Program-made: the position numbers and the translations under genes
Shown here: positions 7,901 to 16,427 of the stretch, one piece after another
How the letters are laid out: each line of letters begins with the position of its first letter
Numbering within the stretch: position 1 is the stretch's first letter
From: CAVZBW01 sp963773635
Lineage (GTDB): Bacteria > Actinomycetota > Acidimicrobiia > Acidimicrobiales > RAAP-2
Direction: 5' to 3'
Length of the DNA: 64,000 bases
Assembly: GCA_963773635.1 (NCBI GenBank)
Contig: CAVZBW010000005.1
Coordinates: forward strand, 372,001 to 436,000
Notes under the pieces: generated by a model
Database searches by the model: none
What the model was told of the DNA's origin: nothing
The model's input: the letters and a program-made list of their open reading frames with translations, nothing else

Positions 7901-9605
7901 CAACGCGGACGACCTCCAGATCAAGATCTCCCAGGGCGCCAAGCCCGGAGAGGGCGGCCAACTTCCCGGCCCCAAGGTGTACCCGTGGATCGCCAGGACC
8001 CGCTCGTCGACCCCCGGCGTCGGCCTCATCTCGCCGCCTCCGCACCACGACATCTACTCGATCGAGGACATCGCGCAGCTCATCCACGACCTCAAGTCTG
8101 CAAACCCGCAGGCCAGGGTCCACGTCAAGCTCGTGGCCGAGGTCGGGGTCGGGACCGTCGCCGCCGGCGTGGCCAAGGCCCGCTCGGACGTGGTGCTCAT
8201 CTCGGGTCACGACGGCGGGACCGGCGCCGCGCCGATGACCTCGATCAAGCACGCCGGCATCCCCTGGGAGCTCGGCCTCGCCGAGACCCAGCAGACCCTC
8301 ATGGCCAACGGGCTGCGTGACCGGATCGTGGTCCAGGTGGACGGTCAGATGAAGACGGGCCGCGACGTGATCGTCGGTGCACTGCTCGGGGCGGAGGAAT
8401 TCGGGTTCGCCACCGCGCCCTTGGTGGTGTCCGGCTGCATCATGATGCGGGTCTGCCATCTCGACACGTGCCCGGTCGGCATCGCGACCCAGAACCCGGA
8501 GCTGCGGCGGCGGTTCAGCGGAAGGCCGGAATTCGTCACCACGTTCTTCGAGTACATCGCCGAGGAGGTGCGGGAGCTCCTCGCCTCGCTCGGTCTCCGT
8601 TCGCTGGACGAGGCCATCGGTCGAGTCGACCTGCTGGACACCTCACGCGCGGTCGACCACTGGAAGGCCGCGGGCCTGGACCTGAGCCCGATCCTCGTCG
8701 TGCCCGACGCCCCCTACGGCGACACCCGCCGTTGCGTGCGCGAGCAGGACCACGGCCTCGACCGGGCCCTCGATCAGACGTTCCTCGAGGCGTGCCGCCC
8801 GGCCATCGAGGACGGGACGCCGGTTCGCCTCTCGATCGACATCAGCAACGTCGATCGCACCGTCGGCACCCTGCTCGGCTACGAGATCACCCGCCGCCAC
8901 GGGGGCCAGGGCCTCGAACCGGGGACCATCGACCTCACCCTCCATGGCTCGGCGGGGCAGAGCTTCGGCGCGTTCGTGCCCCGTGGCGTGACCATGCGGC
9001 TCGTGGGCGACGCCAACGACTACCTCGGCAAGGGCCTGTCCGGAGGCCACCTCGTGGTCCGGCCGCCCGAGACGGCGCCCTTCCGGGCCGAAGATCAGAT
9101 CGTCGCGGGCAACGTCATCCTCTACGGGGCCACCTCGGGCACCGCGTTCCTGCGCGGTCAGGTGGGGGAGCGCTTTTGCGTCCGCAACTCGGGGGCGCTC
9201 GCCGTGGTCGAGGGAGTGGGTGACCACGGCTGCGAGTACATGACGGGCGGACGGGTCGTCGTGCTGGGCCCGACCGGCCGGAACTTCGGCGCGGGGATGT
9301 CGGGGGGCCTGGCCTTCATCTACGATCCCGAGCGCAGCTTTGGCGACCGGTACAACCCCGAGCTGGTCGACGTCGAGCCGCTCGATCACGAGGACCGCTC
9401 CTGGCTGGCGGAGGTCGTCGAGCAGCATCGCCGGGAGACGGGGTCCGCCGTGGCCGATCGCCTGCTGGCCGACTGGGACCGGGCCGTCCTGGAGATGGTC
9501 AAGGTCGTTCCCCGCGACTACCGGCGGGTGATGGAGGCCACGGAACGGGCCCTGGCCCAGGGCGAGTCCGTGGAGGCGGCGGTGATGGCGGTCTCCCATG
9601 GGTAA
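4995..9605 (+). CDS. gltB: Glutamate synthase (NADPH) large subunit
   Basis: A 1536-residue GltB. It releases ammonia from glutamine in an N-terminal class II glutaminase domain and channels it to an FMN site that makes glutamate from 2-oxoglutarate. The catalytic Cys is residue 25 in FEHDACGVG, so 24 residues would be removed to expose it. HNGEINTLMGN is the glutaminase glutamine-binding signature. The FMN domain includes SYGSISAEAHETLA and SGHDGGTGA. The 3Fe-4S cluster cysteines are seen in CIMMRVCHLDTC at residues 1148, 1154 and 1159. The C-terminal Gly-rich beta-helix (GLSGGHLVV, GAGMSGGLAF) is intact. The length matches the family. It overlaps gltD by 8 nt. Confidence 0.97.
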   Translation: MSRSDRGGMLTANGLYDPAFEHDACGVGLVADLGGRKSHALVRQALSVLERLAHRGATGAESETGDGSGILVQLPHGFLSEMAAGCGFELPLPGLYGAGLVFLPRDPDDARKVRAQLAVLAGQEGLSVLGWRVVPTVDDPLGETARHAQPRIEQVFVGASPELESSGALADPLALERRCFVLRKRAEHELLGTYFPSLSSRTMVYKGMLTAQQVAEYFPDLLDERFTSGLALVHSRFSTNTFPSWSLAHPYRYVAHNGEINTLMGNRNWMQAREALLRSDLIPGDLERIFPICTPGASDSASFDEVLELLYLGGRSLPHAVLMMIPEAWENNDRMDPARRDFYRYHRALMEPWDGPAAIAFTDGTLAGAVLDRNGLRPARYWVTDEGLVVMASEVGVVDVDPASVVRKGRLQPGRMFLVDTAGGRIVEDAEIKRELVAAHPYGEWADRKQVELQELPPRTMLTPQHASVVAHQRLFGYTSEELRLLVAPMAVTGAEPIGSMGNDSALAVLSNRSRPLYDYFFQLFAQVTNPPLDAIREELVTSMDGVVGPEDNLLDQLAGEARQIILPRPVIDRDDLAKLLYVNEYGETPGFKAFAVDGLFPVAAAGRAGSPTHEGRRALGQAIEQIRRRVSDAIEEGANIIVLSDRNSTTELAPIPSLLLVSAVHHHLVREKTRTRVGLVVESGDAREVHHVALLLGYGAAAVNPYLAFESIDDMIASGQLEGITPRQGHRNYIKAASKGVLKIMSKMGISTISSYSGAQVFEAVGLDRDIVDEYFTGTTSRIGGVGLDVIAAEVAERHHLAHLDRPTERAHRELEVGGEYQWRREGELHLFTPRTVFKLQHGTRTRSYKIFKEYTQAVDEQSEHRATLRGLLHLKAAPDRRIPIEEVEPAASIVRRFSTGAMSYGSISAEAHETLAVAMNRIGGRSNTGEGGEDAERFVPDANGDLRRSAIKQVASGRFGVTSEYLVNADDLQIKISQGAKPGEGGQLPGPKVYPWIARTRSSTPGVGLISPPPHHDIYSIEDIAQLIHDLKSANPQARVHVKLVAEVGVGTVAAGVAKARSDVVLISGHDGGTGAAPMTSIKHAGIPWELGLAETQQTLMANGLRDRIVVQVDGQMKTGRDVIVGALLGAEEFGFATAPLVVSGCIMMRVCHLDTCPVGIATQNPELRRRFSGRPEFVTTFFEYIAEEVRELLASLGLRSLDEAIGRVDLLDTSRAVDHWKAAGLDLSPILVVPDAPYGDTRRCVREQDHGLDRALDQTFLEACRPAIEDGTPVRLSIDISNVDRTVGTLLGYEITRRHGGQGLEPGTIDLTLHGSAGQSFGAFVPRGVTMRLVGDANDYLGKGLSGGHLVVRPPETAPFRAEDQIVAGNVILYGATSGTAFLRGQVGERFCVRNSGALAVVEGVGDHGCEYMTGGRVVVLGPTGRNFGAGMSGGLAFIYDPERSFGDRYNPELVDVEPLDHEDRSWLAEVVEQHRRETGSAVADRLLADWDRAVLEMVKVVPRDYRRVMEATERALAQGESVEAAVMAVSHG

Positions 9606-11145
9606 GCCGACGGGGTTCATGGAGTTCGATCGGGAGCTCCCGCGGCGTCGGCCCGTCCCGGTTCGCCTCCGCGACTGGCGCGAGCTCTACGAGCCCTTCG
9701 ACGAGGAGGCGGCCCGGCGCCAGGGGGCGCGCTGCATGGATTGCGGGATCCCCTTCTGCCACGAGGGTTGCCCGCTCGGGAACCTCATCCCCGAGTGGAA
9801 CGACCTCGTCTACCGGGGGGACTGGTCCGACGCCATCGAGCGCCTTCACGCCACCAACAACTTTCCCGAGTTTACGGGCCGGCTCTGCCCGGCGCCCTGC
9901 GAGGGCGCCTGCGTCCTCGGCATCAGCGCCCCGCCGGTCACCATCAAGCAGGTCGAGGTCGAGATCATCGACCGCGCCTTCGACGAGGGTTGGGTGCGGC
10001 CCGTCGTGCCCCGGGAGCGCACCGGCAAGAGGGTTGCCGTCATCGGGTCCGGTCCAGCCGGCCTGGCGTGCGCGCAGCAGCTGGCCCGGTCCGGACACGA
10101 CGTCGTCGTCTTTGATCGGGCGGAGCGACCCGGCGGTCTCCTCCGCTACGGCATCCCGGAATTCAAGATGGAAAAGCGCGTGCTCGACCGCCGCCTCGAG
10201 CAGATGCGCCTCGAGGGCATCGAATTCCGGTGCGGCACCTCGGTCGGCCTCTCGCCATCGGACCCGCAGGGGCCCCCGACGGTGGACCCGGGGCTGGAGC
10301 GCGGGCTCGGTGCCGCCTGCGCGCCCGACGTCGAGGTGCTCTCCGCGCGCACCCTGAGCGATCGCTTCGACGCCACGGTGCTGGCGTGCGGGGCCACCCG
10401 GCCACGCGACCTCACGATCCCTGGCCGGGAGCTCCACGGGATCCGCTTCGCCATGGAGTACCTGAAGCGCGCCAATCTCGTCCAGGAAGGCGCCCTCGCC
10501 GAGTCGCCGATCGACGCGAAGGGCAAGAACGTGGTCATCATCGGCGGCGGAGACACGGGGGCGGACTGCCTGGGCACCGCGCACCGGCAGGGCGCCCGGT
10601 CCGTCCACCAGTTCGAGATCCTGCCCAGGCCCCCCGAGGACCGACCCTCGGACAACCCCTGGCCGACCTGGCCGCTCATCTTCCGTTCATCGGGCGCCCA
10701 CGAGGAGGGCGGCGAACGCCTCTACGCGGTGGCCACCACGGAGTTCGTCGGCGACGAGCACGGCGCGCTCAAGGCCCTGCGGGGGCACGAGGTCGTCGCC
10801 TCCACCGTGGACGGCCGACCCAGCTTCGAACCCATCCCCGGGAGCGAGTTCACGCTGGAGTGTGAGCTGGTCCTGCTGGCGCTCGGGTTCGCCGGAGCCG
10901 AAAGCATCGGACCGGTGGGGGAGCTTGGACTCGACCTCGACCCTCGCGGCTCGGTCGCCGCCGACGAGCGTTGGAGCACGAACGTCGAGGGCGTCTTCGT
11001 GTGCGGCGACATGACGCGGGGTCAGAGCCTCATCGTCTGGGCCATCGCGGAGGGTCGCTCGGCCGCCGCATCGGTGGACGCGTGGCTCATGGGGACGACG
11101 GCGCTTCCCGCCCCGCTCACCCCGGGCCAGCTGGCCCTGCGCTGA
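9598..11145 (+). CDS. gltD: Glutamate synthase (NADPH) small subunit
   Basis: A 515-residue GltD, the FAD/NADPH subunit that feeds electrons to GltB. The N-terminal cysteine region (CMDCGIPFCHEGCPLGNLIP, then CPAPCEGACVLG) binds two 4Fe-4S clusters. FAD fold VAVIGSGPAGLACAQQLA and NADPH fold VVIIGGGDTGADC follow. The C-terminal GVFVCGDMTRGQSLIVWAI closes the FAD site. It is slightly longer than usual because of an inserted loop near residues 215-240. It starts 8 nt inside gltB, so the two are co-translated. Confidence 0.96.
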   Translation: MGKPTGFMEFDRELPRRRPVPVRLRDWRELYEPFDEEAARRQGARCMDCGIPFCHEGCPLGNLIPEWNDLVYRGDWSDAIERLHATNNFPEFTGRLCPAPCEGACVLGISAPPVTIKQVEVEIIDRAFDEGWVRPVVPRERTGKRVAVIGSGPAGLACAQQLARSGHDVVVFDRAERPGGLLRYGIPEFKMEKRVLDRRLEQMRLEGIEFRCGTSVGLSPSDPQGPPTVDPGLERGLGAACAPDVEVLSARTLSDRFDATVLACGATRPRDLTIPGRELHGIRFAMEYLKRANLVQEGALAESPIDAKGKNVVIIGGGDTGADCLGTAHRQGARSVHQFEILPRPPEDRPSDNPWPTWPLIFRSSGAHEEGGERLYAVATTEFVGDEHGALKALRGHEVVASTVDGRPSFEPIPGSEFTLECELVLLALGFAGAESIGPVGELGLDLDPRGSVAADERWSTNVEGVFVCGDMTRGQSLIVWAIAEGRSAAASVDAWLMGTTALPAPLTPGQLALR

Positions 11146-11218
11146 GTACGCTGAGCACCGCTTGACCCACGAGGTGGGGCTCGTGGACGGTTCGGCTCGA
11201 GACGGCAAGGGGGGCTCC

Positions 11219-12841
11219 GTGCTCAGCACCATGCAAGACGTTCCGCTCCTGGTGAGCACCATTGTTCGCTATGGGCGTGCAGTCCATCCCGACAGCACGG
11301 TGATCACCGTCGAGGCCGACGGCTACCGCAGCGCCGGCTTCGCCGAGGTGGCAGAGCGGGCGGAGCAATTGGCCGCTGCGCTCGAGCGCCTCGGCCTCGA
11401 GCGGGGGGACCGGGTGGGAACCTTCTGCTGGAACAGCCAGTCCCACATGGAGGCCTATCTCGCCATCCCATCCATGGGCTCGGTGCTCCACACCCTCAAC
11501 ATCCGGCTCTTCCCCGAGCAGCTCGCGTACGTCGTGAACCACGCGGAGGACCGGGTCATCATCGTGGACGACTCCCTGGTGCCCCTGCTCGCCCGGGTGG
11601 CCGACGAGCTCAAGTCCGTGGAGACCTTCATCGTCGTCGGATCGGGCGAGCGCGGACCCTTCGCCGACGCCCTCTCCTACGACGAGCTGATCTCGTCCGA
11701 AGAGCCCGGCTACGAGTGGCCGGAGATCGACGAGCGCTCCGCAGCGGCCATGTGCTACACGAGCGGCACGACCGGCAATCCCAAGGGCGTCGTGTACAGC
11801 CACCGGTCGACCTACCTCCACACCATGGCGCAAAACGCGCCCTACGCCCTCCCGATCACCGAGTCCGATCGGATCCTCGTCGTCGTGCCCATGTTCCATG
11901 CCAACGCCTGGGGCGTCCCGTACGGCGCGTGGACGACCGGAGCGGACCTCGTCATGCCCCAGCAGTTCCTGCAGGGTGAGCGCCTCGCCCGGACCATCGC
12001 CGACCGGCGCGTCACGATGGCCTGCGGGGTCCCGACGATCTGGAACGATCTCCTGCGAGCGGTCGCCGACGACCCGAGCCCCCTCTCCTCGTTGCGCACG
12101 CTCATGACCGGGGGCGCCGCGGCGCCGAGGAGCCTGTTCGAGGCCTTTGACGCCCTCGGCATCGAGCTGCTCCAGGGATGGGGCATGACGGAGACGAGCC
12201 CGCTGGCCGCCGTGGCCCATCCCCCGCGCGCGTGCCCGCCGGCCGAGGAGCTCGACTACCGCACCAAGGCGGGAAGAATTGCCTGCGGGGTCGAGGCCCG
12301 GGTCGTCGCTCCCGACGGGCGCACCTTGCCCGCCGACGGGGAGTCGGTGGGGGAGTTCGAGGTGCGGGGACCGTGGGTCACGTCGGCGTACTACAAGGAC
12401 GACTCGAAAGACCGGTTCCACGACGGTTGGCTGCGAACCGGCGACGTCGGGACACTCGATCGCCTGGGCTACATGCAGATCACCGACCGCACCAAGGACG
12501 TGATCAAGTCCGGCGGGGAATGGATCTCGTCGGTCGAGCTCGAGAGCGCCGTGATGGACCATCCCGCCGTGTTCGAGGCCGCCGTCATCGCTGTGGCCGA
12601 CCCCCGTTGGCAGGAACGTCCGCTCGTCTGCGTCGTGCTCGCCGAGGGATCCTCGGCCAACGAGGTCGAGCTGCTCGAGCACCTGCAGGAGAGGGTGGCC
12701 CGTTGGTGGCTTCCCGAGCGATGGTGCTTCATCGAGTCGGTCCCCAAGACGTCGGTAGGGAAGTTTGACAAGAAGGTCCTCCGCGCGCTCGAGGCCGAGG
12801 GCCGTCTCGACGTGCGACTCGTCGAGCTCCCGCCCTCCTGA
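11219..12841 (+). CDS. Acyl-CoA ligase (long-chain fatty-acid-CoA ligase type)
   Basis: A 540-residue adenylate-forming enzyme that activates a carboxylic acid with ATP and transfers it to CoA. The AMP-binding P-loop is YTSGTTGNPKGVVYSH (about residues 179-194). Further motifs are VPMFHANAWG, QGWGMTETSP, GWLRTGDVGTLD and the hinge/lysine region TDRTKDVIKSGGEWISS, with KTSVGKFDKK near the end carrying the catalytic Lys. The GTG at 11219 is preferred because AAGGGGGG lies 4-11 nt upstream; the ATG at 11231 is an alternative. Medium- or long-chain fatty acids are the likely substrates, but chain length cannot be read from the sequence. Confidence 0.88.
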   Translation: MLSTMQDVPLLVSTIVRYGRAVHPDSTVITVEADGYRSAGFAEVAERAEQLAAALERLGLERGDRVGTFCWNSQSHMEAYLAIPSMGSVLHTLNIRLFPEQLAYVVNHAEDRVIIVDDSLVPLLARVADELKSVETFIVVGSGERGPFADALSYDELISSEEPGYEWPEIDERSAAAMCYTSGTTGNPKGVVYSHRSTYLHTMAQNAPYALPITESDRILVVVPMFHANAWGVPYGAWTTGADLVMPQQFLQGERLARTIADRRVTMACGVPTIWNDLLRAVADDPSPLSSLRTLMTGGAAAPRSLFEAFDALGIELLQGWGMTETSPLAAVAHPPRACPPAEELDYRTKAGRIACGVEARVVAPDGRTLPADGESVGEFEVRGPWVTSAYYKDDSKDRFHDGWLRTGDVGTLDRLGYMQITDRTKDVIKSGGEWISSVELESAVMDHPAVFEAAVIAVADPRWQERPLVCVVLAEGSSANEVELLEHLQERVARWWLPERWCFIESVPKTSVGKFDKKVLRALEAEGRLDVRLVELPPS

Positions 12842-12856
12842 GCCGACCGTCCGGTT

Positions 12857-13063
12857 ATGGAGGACTTCGAGCTCGAGGAGGTGGCCGCCGAGCTGTCCTC
12901 GCTGGCGGAACGGCTGTCCGAGCTGGCGATGGATCGCCTCCGGGCCGCCTCCGACGGCGACCGGGCGGAGGTCGATGCGGCGGTGGCGGGGGAGCGGAGG
13001 ATCAACCGTGCTCGCCGGGCGGTCGAGCGTGCGATCGAGATCCTCAGTTCGCCCAATCGTTGA
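12857..13063 (+). CDS. Small acidic helical protein
   Basis: A 68-residue protein with no family that I recognise. It is strongly alpha-helical and charged (EEVAAELSSLAERLSELAMDRLRAA, then VDAAVAGERRINRARRAVERAIEIL), which looks like a helical hairpin or coiled coil. Codon use resembles the neighbours. It starts 15 nt after the acyl-CoA ligase stop and may be co-transcribed with it. Its last 20 nt overlap the 3' end of the convergent LOG-family gene. Confidence 0.6.
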   Translation: MEDFELEEVAAELSSLAERLSELAMDRLRAASDGDRAEVDAAVAGERRINRARRAVERAIEILSSPNR

Positions 13064-14096
13064 TGACGTCGATCATCATCCTCAGCCGGCCGTACTGCGC
13101 CTTGTCGAAGCGTAGGGCGATCCTCGGGAGCTCGACGTGATCGTTGCCGGAACGCTCCGGCGCCAGCGCCGAGGTCTGCCGGATCGGCCCCTGCGGGGAG
13201 AGGTCGCCAAACCGCCGGTTGAGCTCGTCGAGCTCGGCGACGGTCGGCTCCCGTCGCAGCCGGACGACGAGGAGGTCTCCGACCCAGCGGCAGGAGTGGT
13301 AGTTGCGGTAGAAGCCGAAGATCTCCCGGGCGGCGTCGTCCACGGTGGTGGCGATGCGCAGGAGGGCCAGGTCCTCGGGGGAGACGTAGCCGCTTCCCAC
13401 GGCCTCACGCTCGAGAAACTGCACCCACTGGCGCCAGTAGGTCCCACCCGGCCTCTCGACCAGCACGACCGGCGCCGGCTCGGCCTTGCCCGTCTGCAGC
13501 AGGGTGAGGACCTCGTAACACTCGTCTTGGGTGCCGAACCCGCCCGGGAGGAAGACGTAGGCGTCGGATTCCTTTATGAGGAGGAGCTTGCGGGTGAAGA
13601 AGTAGCGCATCTCCACCAGCTTCGGGTCCTGGGCGATGAAGGAGTTGGCGCCACCCTCGAAGGGCAGCCGAATATTGACGCCGAAGGCGTGCTCCACCCC
13701 GGCGCCCTCGATGCCGGCGGCCATGATGCCGGGTCCCGCGCCGGTCACGACCATCCATCCCCCCTGCGCGAGGTGCGCCGCCACGTCGCGGGCCAGTAGG
13801 TAGATCGGGTCCTCCGGAAGGGTCCTGGCGGATCCAAACATCGTGATCTTGCGCACCGATCGGTAGGGCCGGAAGACGCGGAACGCCTCGGTCATCTCGG
13901 CCAGCGCGGCGTCCACGATCTTGAGGTCTCCGACGCCAAAGTCGTCGTGGGCCAGGCCCCACACCGATCCGAGCACCGACCGCAGCAGATTGGCGCGCTG
14001 GCGCGAGAGCGTCGGAGCCAATTCGGCCAGCGCACGGTCGAGGGCCCCCTGATCGGGCGGGACGGGCGGGGGGATGCTGGTCGCGGCCCGGGTCAC
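13044..14096 (-). CDS. LOG-family (TIGR00730) Rossmann-fold protein
   Basis: A 350-residue protein carrying the LOG signature PGGFGTQDE and the Rossmann motif TGAGPGIMAAGIEGA. Family members are nucleoside-5'-monophosphate phosphoribohydrolases (cytokinin-activating in plants and mycobacteria). This one has an extra N-terminal helical region of about 90 residues and a C-terminal extension, so its substrate may differ. The GTG start at 14096 overlaps the fbiC stop in GTGA, and the longer frame to 14624 only copies fbiC. It is the last gene of the tkt-tal-zwf-fbiC operon. Confidence 0.8.
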   Translation of the reverse strand: MTRAATSIPPPVPPDQGALDRALAELAPTLSRQRANLLRSVLGSVWGLAHDDFGVGDLKIVDAALAEMTEAFRVFRPYRSVRKITMFGSARTLPEDPIYLLARDVAAHLAQGGWMVVTGAGPGIMAAGIEGAGVEHAFGVNIRLPFEGGANSFIAQDPKLVEMRYFFTRKLLLIKESDAYVFLPGGFGTQDECYEVLTLLQTGKAEPAPVVLVERPGGTYWRQWVQFLEREAVGSGYVSPEDLALLRIATTVDDAAREIFGFYRNYHSCRWVGDLLVVRLRREPTVAELDELNRRFGDLSPQGPIRQTSALAPERSGNDHVELPRIALRFDKAQYGRLRMMIDVINDWAN

Positions 14097-16423
14097 CCGC
14101 TCGTGGACAGGGCCTCTTGTCGGGCCGTCGCTCGGCCGTAGAGGGTCGTGCGTTGGACCAACGGCCGTCCCAACGGCTCGACGATCAGTTCCAGGTCCCG
14201 GCGATCCATTCGCTGGCCGTGGCTCGCTCCGGCGGCGCGCGAGATGTTCTCGTCCATGAGTGTGCCCCCGAGGTCGTTGGCGCCCGCCCGCAGCACCTGC
14301 CGAGCACCCTCGGCCCCCATCTTGACCCAGCTCACCTGGATGTTCGAAATGTCCGTGCCGTAGAACAGCCGGGCCACCGAGTGCATGAGCAGCGCCTCGC
14401 GGAAGGTCGGGCCCTGGCGCGCCCGTCCCTGGAGGTAGATCGGCGTCGCCATGTGCACGAAGGGGAGAGGAACAAACTCGGTGAAGCCGCCGGTCTGGCG
14501 CTGCAACGCCCGGGTGCGCAGCAGGTGGCGTGCCCAGGAGCGGGGCGCCTCGATCGCGCCGAACATGATCGTGACGTTGGAGCGGAGCCCGACGGAATGC
14601 GCCGTTCGGTGAGCCTCCAGCCACTCCTCGGTGTCGATCTTGTCGGGACAGAGCACGGCCCGCACCTCGTCGTCGAGAATCTCCGCCGCCGTGCCCGGCA
14701 GGGTCTTGAGGCCGGCCGCCTGGAGCCTCCTCAGGTACGAGGCCAGGTCCTCACCGTTGCGGCGCGCTCCCTCGGTGACCTCGAGTGCGGTGAAGCCGTG
14801 GATGTGGATGCTCTCCGACCCGGCGCGCACGGCTCGGAGCACCTCGAGGTAGTAGTCGCCGTCGAAGTCCGGATGGATGCCGCCCTGGAGGCAGACCTCG
14901 GTGGCACCCACCTGCTCGGCCTCACGCACCCGCCGGGTCAGCTCGTCCAGCTCGAGCAGGTAGGGCGCGCCGCGCAGGTTGAGCGAGAGCGGCCCCTTGG
15001 AGAAGGCGCAGAACCGGCACTTGAAGGTGCAGACGTTGGTGTAGTTGATGTTGCGGTTGGCAACGAAGGTCACCTCCTCGCCCACGAGGTCCCTGCGCAT
15101 CTGATCGGCGAGCTCCGCCACCATCGTCACCTCGGGGCCCCGGGCGGAGAACAGGGTGACGACCTCGTCCTCGCCGAGCTCCTGACCCATCCTCACGCCG
15201 TCGAGGACCTCCACGACGGCTCCCCCCCGAAGAGCAGGGGTGGCGGCGGCACCGCCGACGTGCCCGGTGCCGACGGGACCGAGCAGCTGTGGGGGGCTCG
15301 TCTCGCCCCCCGAGCACCATTCTCCTTCGCGCGCCAGCCCCTCTGCGTCGCTCGCCTGGAGGACCGCGGTCGCCACGCTCGGATGGAGCCAACGTGCTGG
15401 CTCCCGAGCCCATCCGGGATACACGGTGAGGCGGGGCGCCAGGGTGTGGCCCGCCGCCTCGGTCGCCGAACGGAGCACGTCGAGCGCGGGCCAGGCCCGC
15501 TCGGGATTGACGTGGTCCGCCGTCACCGGCGAAACACCGCCCCAGTCGTCGATGCCCGCCCGCAGCAGCCCCTCGAGGTCGTCACTCAGGTTGGGGGGCG
15601 CCTGGACGTGCACGTCTTCGGGAAGGAGGATGCGAGCGACGGCGATCGCCCAGCGCAGATCGTCCGGAGGGCACGCGGCATGGGCGTGCATGGCCGTTCC
15701 GGGCTTGGGCAGGAAATTCTGGACGATCACCTCCTGGACATGGCCATGGCGAAGGTGCGAGGCGGCGATGGCCTCGAGTGCCTCGACCCGGTCCTCCCGG
15801 GTCTCGCCGATCCCGACCAGGATCCCCGTGGTGAACGGGATCGCCAGGCGTCCGGCCGCCTCGAGGGTGGCGAGCCGCCGCTCCGGCATCTTGTCCGGGG
15901 CCCCCCGATGGGCGTCGAGCCCCTCCGCGAGCGTCTCGATCATCATGCCCTGGCTGGCCGCGACCGCACGCAGCTCGCTCAGCTCGGACTCGTGGAGGGC
16001 CCCGGCATTGGAGTGGGGCAGGAGGCCGGTCTCCTCGATCACGAGCCGGCACATCTCTGTCAGATAGTGCACGGTGGAGCCGTAGCCGTGGTCGTCAAGC
16101 CACCGGCGCGCCGCCGGATACCGCTCCTCGGGCCGCTCTCCCAGGGTGAAGAGCGCCTCGTGACAGCCGGCCGACCGCCCCGCCCTGGCGATCCCGAGGA
16201 CCTCGTCCGGTGTCAGATAGGGGGAGGGGAGCCGCGCCGGAGCCTTGGCGAAGGTGCAGTAACCGCAGCGGTCGCGACACAGCATCGTGAGCGGGATGAA
16301 GACCTTGGGCGAGAAGGTGACGCGGTTGCCAAGAGCACGGTCCCGGCGGTGGCGGGCCTCAGCCGTCAATTCGTCGACGGACTGCCCGGCAAGGTCTGGA
16401 TACGCAGATCCCACAGAGGTCAC
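14093..16423 (-). CDS. fbiC: FO synthase, fused CofG-CofH
   Basis: A 776-residue two-domain radical SAM enzyme that joins tyrosine to a flavin-pathway pyrimidine to make FO (7,8-didemethyl-8-hydroxy-5-deazariboflavin), the chromophore of coenzyme F420. The first radical SAM cluster motif is CRDRCGYC (C49, C53, C56). The second, in the CofH half, is CTFKCRFC (C465, C469, C472). Actinobacteria usually have this fused form. The gene starts 4 nt after the zwf stop and ends in a GTGA overlap with the LOG gene. Its placement with the pentose phosphate genes is notable (see findings). Confidence 0.95.
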   Translation of the reverse strand: MTSVGSAYPDLAGQSVDELTAEARHRRDRALGNRVTFSPKVFIPLTMLCRDRCGYCTFAKAPARLPSPYLTPDEVLGIARAGRSAGCHEALFTLGERPEERYPAARRWLDDHGYGSTVHYLTEMCRLVIEETGLLPHSNAGALHESELSELRAVAASQGMMIETLAEGLDAHRGAPDKMPERRLATLEAAGRLAIPFTTGILVGIGETREDRVEALEAIAASHLRHGHVQEVIVQNFLPKPGTAMHAHAACPPDDLRWAIAVARILLPEDVHVQAPPNLSDDLEGLLRAGIDDWGGVSPVTADHVNPERAWPALDVLRSATEAAGHTLAPRLTVYPGWAREPARWLHPSVATAVLQASDAEGLAREGEWCSGGETSPPQLLGPVGTGHVGGAAATPALRGGAVVEVLDGVRMGQELGEDEVVTLFSARGPEVTMVAELADQMRRDLVGEEVTFVANRNINYTNVCTFKCRFCAFSKGPLSLNLRGAPYLLELDELTRRVREAEQVGATEVCLQGGIHPDFDGDYYLEVLRAVRAGSESIHIHGFTALEVTEGARRNGEDLASYLRRLQAAGLKTLPGTAAEILDDEVRAVLCPDKIDTEEWLEAHRTAHSVGLRSNVTIMFGAIEAPRSWARHLLRTRALQRQTGGFTEFVPLPFVHMATPIYLQGRARQGPTFREALLMHSVARLFYGTDISNIQVSWVKMGAEGARQVLRAGANDLGGTLMDENISRAAGASHGQRMDRRDLELIVEPLGRPLVQRTTLYGRATARQEALSTSG

Positions 16424-16427
16424 TCTG